Assembly: GCA_028284365.1 (NCBI GenBank)
Contig: JANQRW010000027.1
Location: forward strand, 1 to 64,000
Reading direction: 5' to 3'
DNA from: Marinicella sp.
GTDB lineage: Bacteria; Pseudomonadota; Gammaproteobacteria; Xanthomonadales; Marinicellaceae
Length of the DNA stretch: 64,000 bases
Shown in pieces: positions 57,543 to 64,000 of this stretch. Below the pieces are notes generated by a model. The model was not told the DNA's origin and made no database searches. It saw only the letters and a list, made by a program, of their open reading frames with translations. The stretch's first letter is position 1. Every line of letters begins with the position of its first letter. A program made the position numbers and the translations under genes.

Positions 57543-58898
57543 ATGTTAAAGAACAACACACTTATTTTTATTTTATTAATGGTATTCAATCCTGCATTGG
57601 CTCAACAAAGTTCTTCAGATACTGAAACCACAGCCAATAACTTGGGTCTTTCTGGAAGCTCCGGTCAAATCATTTATTTTGCTGAGGACTTTGCCGACGG
57701 GAATATACCAGCAGGCTGGGGCAATGAAGATCCATCAGGCAATGGTGCGCTTTGGACCTACTGTTCTGATCCAGCAGCAGGCCAGGGTGGCGGTGTCACT
57801 GGTGGCTGCCCAGCATTGTGGAATGATGCTTTAAATGACCAATCACCTTTTGTAGCAACCACCGCAACCAATGGTTTTGTCACCATGGATTCTGATCTGG
57901 TTGGCAGCATCTCATCCAACCACCTAAGCCAACTGAGCACACCATCCATTGATTTATCGACAGCACCACGTGTGGTGGTCAGTTTTCAAAGCCATATTGG
58001 TGTTTTTACAGTAGATGCACAAGACGGCGCATTACTCAGGGTAAGCATTGATAACGGTCAAAGTTGGTCTGAATACACCATATACCCGGGGTTGGTGACT
58101 GGATCACCCACTCCACCAACTATGCGTTGGTCATTCAATCCAACTTACTCACAAATTGACATCTCCCAGGTGGCCGCAGGACAACCCAATGTCATCCTAC
58201 AATGGCAGTGGAACGGTAATTTTGAGTACCTCTGGAGCCTGGATGATGTGGTGGTCTCTGATCGTTTTGTATATATGGAAGAAGACTTTTCCGATGGGAA
58301 CATACCTGCTGGCTGGACCAATGTTGATACCTCAGGCAACAATTCCTTGTGGACACACTGCGATGACCCCAACGCCGGTCAAGGCGGTGGTAGCACGGGT
58401 GGCTGTCCACCACTTTGGGATGATACTTTAAATGACCAATCACCTTTTGTAGCAACCACTGCAACCAATGGTTTTGTCACCATGGATTCTGATCGTTACG
58501 GTAACATCGACCATGTGACTCAACTCACCACTGCACCCTTAGATTTCTCTCTGGCAACCGAAGTGGTGTTAAATTTTGAAGGCCATATAGGTATCTGGAA
58601 TGGTTCAGGCGCTGAAAATGCTCAAGTCCGAGTCAGTACCGATGATTTTGTCACCTTCACCACTTATCTGCCCTACCCGGATTTAGTAACAGGTTCGCCG
58701 AATCCACCTTTAGTCAGGTGGTCAACCAATCCCACAACCACAAGTTTTGATATTTCAGAAGCAGCCGCAGGCCAATCTAATGTCAAAATTCAATGGCAAT
58801 TTTCGGGTCGCTTTGAATTCCTGTGGAGTATCGATGATGTGATCATCACTCAATCTGACATCATTTTCAAAAATTCATTTGAGACACCTGTGCCTTAA
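57543..58898 (+). CDS. Secreted protein with two choice-of-anchor-type repeats
   Basis: The 451-residue exported protein has a signal peptide (LIFILLMVFNPALA) and two copies of a domain of about 195 residues. Each opens with EDF(A/S)DGNIPAGW and continues LWTYC/LWTHC...GGCP, then DQSPFVATTATNGFVTMDSD. The pattern resembles choice-of-anchor J domains of surface proteins. The C-terminus is SDIIFKNSFETPVP, the shared signature followed by five residues. An A-rich stretch with GGGGGAAA-like spacing precedes the ATG. Function unknown; possibly an adhesin or surface-layer part. Confidence 0.8.
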   Translation: MLKNNTLIFILLMVFNPALAQQSSSDTETTANNLGLSGSSGQIIYFAEDFADGNIPAGWGNEDPSGNGALWTYCSDPAAGQGGGVTGGCPALWNDALNDQSPFVATTATNGFVTMDSDLVGSISSNHLSQLSTPSIDLSTAPRVVVSFQSHIGVFTVDAQDGALLRVSIDNGQSWSEYTIYPGLVTGSPTPPTMRWSFNPTYSQIDISQVAAGQPNVILQWQWNGNFEYLWSLDDVVVSDRFVYMEEDFSDGNIPAGWTNVDTSGNNSLWTHCDDPNAGQGGGSTGGCPPLWDDTLNDQSPFVATTATNGFVTMDSDRYGNIDHVTQLTTAPLDFSLATEVVLNFEGHIGIWNGSGAENAQVRVSTDDFVTFTTYLPYPDLVTGSPNPPLVRWSTNPTTTSFDISEAAAGQSNVKIQWQFSGRFEFLWSIDDVIITQSDIIFKNSFETPVP

Positions 58899-58925
58899 GA
58901 CGTCTCAATAAAAAGTAACAAAGGA

Positions 58926-59220
58926 GAGCTGCTGAGCTGCTCGACCCGCCGAGCCGGTTAGGCAGAGTATGAAATCATGGCGGTTTGCCGCAGGCAAGAA
59001 GTCTTGATGTAATGCTCGATTAGCCGTGAGCGAAGGCCAGGTGATGAACGATTGCTGATTTTTGCGAAGCAAAATAAAGCATGAGGGAATGCCGTAGGCC
59101 GTGAATCAGAGGCGAAGAGAATAGCCGATGAACACATGACAGCATTCAAGCAAGACTTATTGCCTTTCAGGCAAACCGTCATGCTTTCATTGCTTATGCT
59201 GGTCAAGCTGCTCAGCAGCT
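58926..59220 (+). repeat. Interspersed repeat, family B, copy 2, inserted in pip
   Basis: Positions 58926-59137 copy 56228-56441 closely. After ACACATG the copy changes to GACAGCATTCAAG and a hairpin TTGCC-TTTC-GGCAA-like segment, and ends with AGCTGCTCAGCAGCT (59206-59220), the same palindrome that opens copy 1. The palindrome marks the point where the pip reading frame breaks off. The gap from 58899 to 59211 holds nothing else. Confidence 0.75.
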
Positions 59221-59709
59221 TTCCCTCGCATAGGCCTCTGGATAAAAGCGGCTCAAGCCCTCCTGCCACAACCACCGATTTTCCTCTGGCGTACCGAAAA
59301 AGACCCCTCGAACAATCAAGCCAAGCACCCTGTCTCTGTGGCTTTGTGTATACACAAGGCTTAAAGTTGAGCCCCAGGAACCTCCAAAAACCACCCACTG
59401 TTCGATGTTCAGGTGTGCGCGAATCATTTCCATATCAGCCACCAAATGCGCAGTGGTGTTTTCATCAATATTACCGATCGGTTTGGAACGACCACGACCA
59501 CGTTGATCGAATAAAACAATACAATAACGTGCTGGATCAAAATAACAACGATCATCCAAAGAGCAACCAGCGCCTGGTCCGCCATGTACGAATACCACCG
59601 GCACACCTTCTGGATTGCCACAGGTCTCGACATACACTTGATGAGCACCACCAACCTCTAAACAAAATGATTGGTTCGGTTCAATACTTGGATAGAATGT
59701 TTTGGTTAT
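59212..59709 (-). pseudogene. pip: Truncated prolyl iminopeptidase
   Basis: The frame codes for the N-terminal half of an alpha/beta-hydrolase prolyl aminopeptidase: FYPSIEPN at the start, VVFVHGGPGAGCSLDD (oxyanion region), DQRGRGRS and the nucleophile motif GGSWGSTLSL. About 165 codons remain of the usual 310-320; the catalytic Asp and His are lost. The frame ends in the AGCTGCTCAGCAGCT palindrome of a family B repeat. At the 5' end no ATG is in frame before the stop at 59728, so the start may be lost too. It is almost certainly non-functional. Confidence 0.85.
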
Positions 59710-59810
59710 TTTATTTCCATTCCAAATTTATTGATGTAAACGATTGTTATACTGGTTTGTTTATTTAAAAATAAACAAAGCTTCATGGACACCTCAGGTG
59801 ATGTCCGCTG

Positions 59811-60683
59811 TCATAGATACAATAAAAAAGCCTGCCTGTTATCAACCCAATTAAACCCAATTTTTTCAGGCATTTCAGGTATTAAATGGCTCACTTGTTC
59901 GATAGGCACAGAGTAATACACTCGATTCTCAGATTCGACATTAAGCGGCTTCTCACCCATGACATTTTTTAAACAGATCAATACAACTTGACGAAGAATA
60001 TCAGAAAAAGACTTCGTTAAACGCTTCAATTCTCGGTCATCTTGAGCCACATATTTTTGCAAAAACTCTGTTCTTGATTCTTCGCTATCAGCTTCTAACA
60101 ATGCAATCATATCCGGTAGTTGTGCCTGAACCATCATTGAGTATTCCTGCTCTGTATATACCTCTTTTAATTCTTGGTTTTCAAACGTTTCAGTCCATGG
60201 ATTGAATGCTACTACGGGTTTAAAATTTTCAACCACAAAGGGATTCGCTATTTCATGCCATCTTTTTTTAAGGGCCTCATATTCTGCTTCGTTTGCTTGC
60301 TGATCAAAGCCTTCTTGAAATTGCTCATCACCATCTTCATCGAAAAAATATTGAAGCTTTGAGCCCTTATTTTTAGCGTAGAAGTAACGACCTCCATACT
60401 CGGTAAACAATGCAGCATAGATTTCTGCACTTGAGCCTGATTCAAAGACTGCCTTGACCAAGCCTTCCCATTCATCACCAAATGTAGTTATACCGACATA
60501 TTCACCCCTGATCAAAATATCGTTGATACTGAACGCTCCCGCTTTAAATCGATTGGCATCTTGATTAGAGATATCCATTAATCCCTCAACCAGCTGCCCT
60601 TTTAGCTGATATGCATTCTCACGAGTAATTTGAGAAAAAAGCTTGGTTTTTGGAAATACTACGGTACCGAATGTTTCTGACAT
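59811..60683 (-). CDS. Hypothetical cytoplasmic protein
   Basis: The 290-residue acidic protein has no signal peptide or membrane segment. Features visible are a central charged stretch (FDEDGDEQFQEGFDQQANEAEYEALKK, read in two parts at about 113-139), NPFVVENFKPVVAFNPWTET, and many Glu/Gln. I do not recognise a family. It stands alone between repeat-containing intergenic regions, with the downstream broken pip on the same strand. The start ATG is clear and the frame is intact, which supports a real gene. Confidence 0.75.
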   Translation of the reverse strand: MSETFGTVVFPKTKLFSQITRENAYQLKGQLVEGLMDISNQDANRFKAGAFSINDILIRGEYVGITTFGDEWEGLVKAVFESGSSAEIYAALFTEYGGRYFYAKNKGSKLQYFFDEDGDEQFQEGFDQQANEAEYEALKKRWHEIANPFVVENFKPVVAFNPWTETFENQELKEVYTEQEYSMMVQAQLPDMIALLEADSEESRTEFLQKYVAQDDRELKRLTKSFSDILRQVVLICLKNVMGEKPLNVESENRVYYSVPIEQVSHLIPEMPEKIGFNWVDNRQAFLLYL

Positions 60684-60778
60684 AACTTATAGGCTGTTGT
60701 TGAGACTGACATTCTAACCCCTATCTGACAATACTTTCAATAAGCCAACTACATTGTATAACCCAAGCACTCAAGAGA

Positions 60779-60919
60779 GCATGGCGGTTTACCTGAACCT
60801 TGCTTCAATGCCGTAGCAGGTCAGGCAATGAGTTCCTGCTGCTTTATGCGCAAGCAGGTATGAATGCCGTAGACCGTGTGTGCTTTGAGCTGAAGCTTAA
60901 GACCCAACAGCATTCCTTT
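60779..60919 (+). repeat. Interspersed repeat, variant sharing family A/B modules
   Basis: CATGGCGGTTT, AATGCCGTAG (twice), GAATGCCGTAGACCGTG and the terminus AAGACCCAACAGCATTCCTT are shared with families A and B, but the order and spacing differ. It is therefore a separate short variant. It fills the gap upstream of the metallopeptidase gene. Confidence 0.6.
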
Positions 60920-60978
60920 TAAATTTCTTTCCGGTAAATCTTGACCGACTGCTACCCAAGTAGTTTAATTATTGTTCT

Positions 60979-61656
60979 ATGCCTATATTGATTGTTTTAA
61001 TTTTGTTATTGATCATCTTTGGCCCACAGTTGTGGGTTAAGTATGTGCTGCGCAAACACCAAAAACACATCGAGTCCTTAGAGGGTACTGGCAGTGAATT
61101 GGCGCATCATTTGATTGAACGATTTGAGTTGGCTGGAGTACAAGTCATCAAAGGTGCTCCCAATGCCGATTACTACGACCCACAAAATAAAATCGTGTCA
61201 CTCAGCCCTGAAGTGCACGACGGCAAATCTTTAACAGCCGTGGCCGTCGCGGCGCATGAGGTTGGCCATGCCATTCAGTTTTGTAAACAAGAACCGATCA
61301 GCAAGTTGCGACAAAAATACTTACCAACTGCCTACCGCATCAAACAACTGGGCATCTGGTTCCTGATGGCTTCGCCTTTCGTCGGCTTGGTATTCAGAAT
61401 TCCACAAATGGTGCTGCTCACCATCGTCATCGGTGTTATCACCATGCTGGTTTCGGTGTTGATGCACATGGCCGTATTACCTGAGGAATACGATGCCAGT
61501 TTCAACAAAGCCATGCCAATTCTGGCTGAAGGGTATATCAATGAGAAACAACTCCCGCAAGTTCGCCAAATTCTCAAAGCTTGCGCGCTGACCTACGTAG
61601 CTGCTGCCCTCGCCGATATTCTCAACCTATGGCGGTGGATCAGGTTTATCAGATAA
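60979..61656 (+). CDS. Neutral zinc metallopeptidase (YugP-like)
   Basis: The 225-residue membrane-associated metallopeptidase has an N-terminal helix (PILIVLILLLIIFGPQLWV), the domain NADYYDPQNKIVSLSPEVHDG (read in two parts, about 62-82) and the zinc motif HEVGH at 93-97. Two further helices follow (about 126-160). A later E/D residue in LPEEYDASFNKA supplies the third ligand. The family (PF04298-type) occurs in many bacteria; the substrate is unknown. Confidence 0.88.
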   Translation: MPILIVLILLLIIFGPQLWVKYVLRKHQKHIESLEGTGSELAHHLIERFELAGVQVIKGAPNADYYDPQNKIVSLSPEVHDGKSLTAVAVAAHEVGHAIQFCKQEPISKLRQKYLPTAYRIKQLGIWFLMASPFVGLVFRIPQMVLLTIVIGVITMLVSVLMHMAVLPEEYDASFNKAMPILAEGYINEKQLPQVRQILKACALTYVAAALADILNLWRWIRFIR

Positions 61657-61797
61657 ATACATTGATGTTTTTTTATCAAATTACTAACTACCATCCCAAG
61701 TAACCGACCATCCAAGATGTGCTGACAAGGCCACTCAGATGCTATTAATTAAAATAATTGATGAAACAAAAAAATTTAACATATAATCTACCGCATT

Positions 61798-62685
61798 ATG
61801 GAAGATTCCGCTTTTGACAAAATAGGTAATTTCAAACTCAGTAGGTTAAAAAACACTGATCTGAGACTTGAAAACCGTAAACTCATCACTGAAAAGTGCC
61901 GCAATGCTTATTTAGGCGATTATAAAAACATTTGTACTGTTCTTGGTCGATTTAATATATATATTGACAGCAGGGATCGTACTATTGGAATGCATTTATT
62001 GACGAAAGGTTACTGGGAAATTCAAATCACAGAATGTATTGCTAACCATGTAGCTCGTGGTATGAATGTTATCGACTTAGGTGCCAGTTATGGATACTAC
62101 ACTTTGCTAATGGCTGGCTTGATTGGACATGAAAGTGGCCATGTTTACTCATTTGAAGCCAACCCTTTTGTCTACGATATGTTAGCCGATACCATAGAAG
62201 TCAACCCCATCAAATCAAGAGTTAAAGCCACCAATGTGGCAATCACAGACCAAAACTCTCCTGATTTTATGTCATTTAACTACCGCATAGACAGCACCAT
62301 GAATGGCCACCTGGATATCTGTAAAAGTAAATCTGAACGTGAGCAATCGATTACTGTCAATACAAATTGCCTAGATAATATGATACCAACTGGAACAACC
62401 ATTGACTTCATTAAAGTTGATATCGAAGGTGCAGAATACATGTTCTGGAAAGGTAGCCAAAGAACAAGAGAAGAAAGCCCACATCTAAAAATATTACTCG
62501 AGTTCAATGCAAATCGCTACCCTGATTCAGCAGGTCAATTTGTTCAAGAAATCATTGATGATGGTTTCTCAATAAAACTCATACAGAAAACATCAGATCA
62601 AGATTGTTATTTAAGTAAAGACGAACTTCTATCGTTACCAATGGATTCACATGTCATGCTTTTATTAGAAAAACAACCTGTTTAG
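61798..62685 (+). CDS. FkbM-family methyltransferase
   Basis: The 295-residue SAM-dependent methyltransferase has VIDLGASYGYYTLLMAGLIG (SAM motif I, about 90-109), HVYSFEANPFVYDML (motif II) and IDFIKVDIEGAEYMFWKG (about 202-219), all hallmarks of the FkbM group, which methylate sugar hydroxyls in polysaccharides and natural products. It starts at the ATG at 61798 with no clear Shine-Dalgarno sequence. No glycan cluster surrounds it. Confidence 0.88.
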   Translation: MEDSAFDKIGNFKLSRLKNTDLRLENRKLITEKCRNAYLGDYKNICTVLGRFNIYIDSRDRTIGMHLLTKGYWEIQITECIANHVARGMNVIDLGASYGYYTLLMAGLIGHESGHVYSFEANPFVYDMLADTIEVNPIKSRVKATNVAITDQNSPDFMSFNYRIDSTMNGHLDICKSKSEREQSITVNTNCLDNMIPTGTTIDFIKVDIEGAEYMFWKGSQRTREESPHLKILLEFNANRYPDSAGQFVQEIIDDGFSIKLIQKTSDQDCYLSKDELLSLPMDSHVMLLLEKQPV

Positions 62686-62710
62686 ATAATATTTGCTATT
62701 CCTCAATTAA

Positions 62711-62935
62711 CAATATTTCCAAATAAACCAATCCGACACCACAATCTTGCAACGCCCATTTCAATTAGACAAAGATTTCACTCCCATCGTATACGACTTA
62801 ATCACCGCACTGTATCTCGATGTCGACAACGATGGTCAGATTTCTTCCACAGATTGGTTGTTACAAGTACAACCTGTTCCAGCAGCCTTAACTGTACTTG
62901 CGACGAATGATTTGATTTTTAGGGATTCTTTTTAA
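62711..62935 (+). pseudogene. 3' fragment with EF-hand/dockerin-like segment and IFRDSF end
   Basis: An open frame after a stop at 62708 has no ATG or GTG start. It encodes a calcium-loop-like DVDNDGQISSTDW (EF-hand/dockerin type) and ends TNDLIFRDSF just before a stop, one residue short of the shared C-terminal signature. It is best read as the remaining 3' end of a larger secreted protein whose 5' part is gone. A TTG at 62747 could be read but has no ribosome binding site. Confidence 0.55.
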
Positions 62936-63005
62936 AAAGTGTACTGAAACATCGTCTTGATACTGATAAAAAAAGCAAATCGAACGTTTCTGTATTACTA
63001 AACTA

Positions 63006-63125
63006 TCGTCATCCCGGACTTGATCCGGGATCCAGTGTCTTTAAGATGATGTATAAGTTTTGTTTTATACTTAATTTAAGCGCCTTCAAAAAGACACTAG
63101 ATACCGGCCTACGCCGGTATAACGA
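63006..63125. repeat. Paired inverted palindromic repeat (MITE/REP-like)
   Basis: TCGTCATCCCGGACTTGATC (continuing CGGGATCCAGTGTCTTT) faces its diverged complement AAAGACACTAGATACCGGCC (continuing TACGCCGGTATAACGA). Each arm is a hairpin. About 45 bases of unrelated sequence lie between. It resembles the pair at 2611-2794 and sits in the 500-base gap that also carries the EF-hand-like fragment. Confidence 0.75.
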
Positions 63126-63199
63126 ATATCCTAAGTTGGCATTGAGCTTGCGAAACCCAACATCAACCCATTTTGTTATTATTTCAAGAGGAATTATTT

Positions 63200-63790
63200 T
63201 TATTGAGAGTCCAAAGCCTCAGCCAATTCTTCATCAAACACCATGTCTTCAATCAATTTATTTACCGCAGTACTCATCACTGTACGCCAGGTTTTTTCGC
63301 CTCCGCCACCCTTTTTAACGGAATGTGAGCCAGTATATTTTGAATCATATATTACTTGATTGGTGCTTTTATTAACAAAAGACAAATGTGCAGTTACTTC
63401 TCCTAGAAACTCAACTGTCCAAAAATTTACATCAGTTTCAAACCAAAAACGTTCTACTGAACCGGTAATTGAAATATCAGAATTTTCAGCTGCAACTGTA
63501 TGACCATTCGCTTTAAGACCTTCTACAATCGCCTCAGAAACAATATTTTCCACAGGTTGTTCAGTTGTAATATCAGCAGTATTCATTCCATACCCATTTT
63601 TTTTCCAACCAATTCTTACCTTATCTTCACGATTATCCTCTAATAATGGTGACGAAAATGATAATGTACTTAATTCACTGATTGGCCCATCAAGTTTTGC
63701 ATCTTCGGTATGTGCTATTTTTAATTGTGCATCCTTAAAAGCACAAGCTTGTGTTAATAAAACCAGTACAATTATTGAGATTTTTTTCAT
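63200..63790 (-). CDS. YajG-like lipoprotein
   Basis: The 196-residue protein has a lipoprotein-like signal (MKKISIIVLVLLTQAC; the -3 residue is Thr, a less usual lipobox). The body shows VENIVSEAIVEGLKANGHTV, DISITGSVERFWFET and an AHLSFVNKST strand, with an overall pattern like YajG-type lipoproteins. It is preceded by AGGAG and lies nine bases after the stop of another gene on the same strand, so the two form an operon. Function unknown. Confidence 0.72.
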   Translation of the reverse strand: MKKISIIVLVLLTQACAFKDAQLKIAHTEDAKLDGPISELSTLSFSSPLLEDNREDKVRIGWKKNGYGMNTADITTEQPVENIVSEAIVEGLKANGHTVAAENSDISITGSVERFWFETDVNFWTVEFLGEVTAHLSFVNKSTNQVIYDSKYTGSHSVKKGGGGEKTWRTVMSTAVNKLIEDMVFDEELAEALDSQ

Positions 63791-63798
63791 TTTAACTC

Positions 63799-64000
63799 CT
63801 ATTTAAAATAGATTATTTTATTAGCTAACCTTTTGCCAGCTTTTTCCAATACAGCTTTCATTTCCGAAGAAACTACTGCTGTGTTTTCCAACAAGTAACC
63901 CAGTTGATAATGTTTACTTGATTTTATCATGAAAGATTCATCAAGATTAATTTCTGACGTTTTGGTCTTCCTAATTTTAACTTTAAATGTAACAAATGCT
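63799..64000 (-). CDS. 3' end of a hypothetical protein, cut by the window
   Basis: The last 66 codons of a gene on the minus strand, ending TAG at 63801-63799, are present: VTFKVKIRKTKTSEINLDES, then SKHYQLGYLLENTAVVSSEM and a basic C-terminus (KRLANKIIYFK). Its stop overlaps the ribosome binding region of the YajG-like lipoprotein gene, indicating an operon. Too little is visible to name it. Confidence 0.6.
   Translation of the reverse strand, partial: AFVTFKVKIRKTKTSEINLDESFMIKSSKHYQLGYLLENTAVVSSEMKAVLEKAGKRLANKIIYFK

Noticed and set aside
58958..59398. Minus-strand ORF across the family B repeat, with a similar frame at 56261-56500
   Set aside because: The shared peptide simply reflects the two DNA copies; the frame runs across the repeat boundary into the pip remnant in antisense, so it is not a conserved gene.

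Overview
The window looks like chromosomal DNA of an AT-leaning marine gammaproteobacterium. The evidence is the standard gammaproteobacterial gene blocks thrS-infC-rpmI-rplT-pheS-pheT-ihfA-merR-tRNA-Pro and leuS-lptE-holA, an outer-membrane assembly lipoprotein, and two separate Na+/H+ antiporter systems (an Mrp-type complex and NhaA). Some features recall Marinicella or the Xanthomonadales side of the class, but that placement is an inference and no rRNA gene is present to test it.

Layout. 1-2 kb: an interspersed repeat and a hipBA-type pair. 2-6.7 kb: msrA, aquaporin aqpZ, a stand-alone P5C dehydrogenase and malate dehydrogenase. 6.8-9.5 kb: an accessory island with two related helix-turn-helix proteins of a DUF6502-like type, a tiny secreted protein carrying AQDGTGN three times, two copies of a structured palindrome-bounded repeat and a perfect operator-like palindrome. 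9.5-18 kb: the conserved translation block and pdxJ. 18.3-20 kb: a third DUF6502-like protein and kynA. 20.4-23.8 kb: a three-gene 2-oxoacid dehydrogenase operon (E1alpha, E1beta, E2). 24-26.7 kb: a RiPP-type operon of the HvfABCD/bufferin kind, whose precursor has ten EGKCG motifs, followed by an MNIO (DUF692) enzyme, a DUF2063 partner and a DoxX membrane protein. 27-38.7 kb: secreted endonuclease, dgt, universal stress protein, EEP phosphatase, deoB, rhomboid, GDPD, acetyl-CoA hydrolase family protein and an outer-membrane barrel. 39.5-46.9 kb: a nine-gene Mrp-like antiporter operon. 47-56 kb: photolyase, nhaA, then leuS-lptE-holA continuing directly into an MBOAT acyltransferase and its SGNH-like partner. 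56-64 kb: repeat-rich DNA with lexA, a duplicated secreted protein, a prolyl iminopeptidase gene broken by a repeat, a neutral zinc metallopeptidase, an FkbM methyltransferase, gene fragments and a lipoprotein.

Themes that cross the window. Four unrelated exported or fragmentary proteins (ending near 29161, 33575, 58898 and 62935) share a C-terminal signature of the form IF-x-(N/D)-(S/G)-F-E, which looks like an unnamed sorting or processing tag. Several interspersed non-coding repeat families share the terminus GACCCAACAGCATTCCT; one copy sits against the lexA promoter and another truncates a gene. The most promising candidates for an undescribed system are the AQDGTGN/DUF6502-like island at 6.8-9.3 kb and the C-terminal signature.
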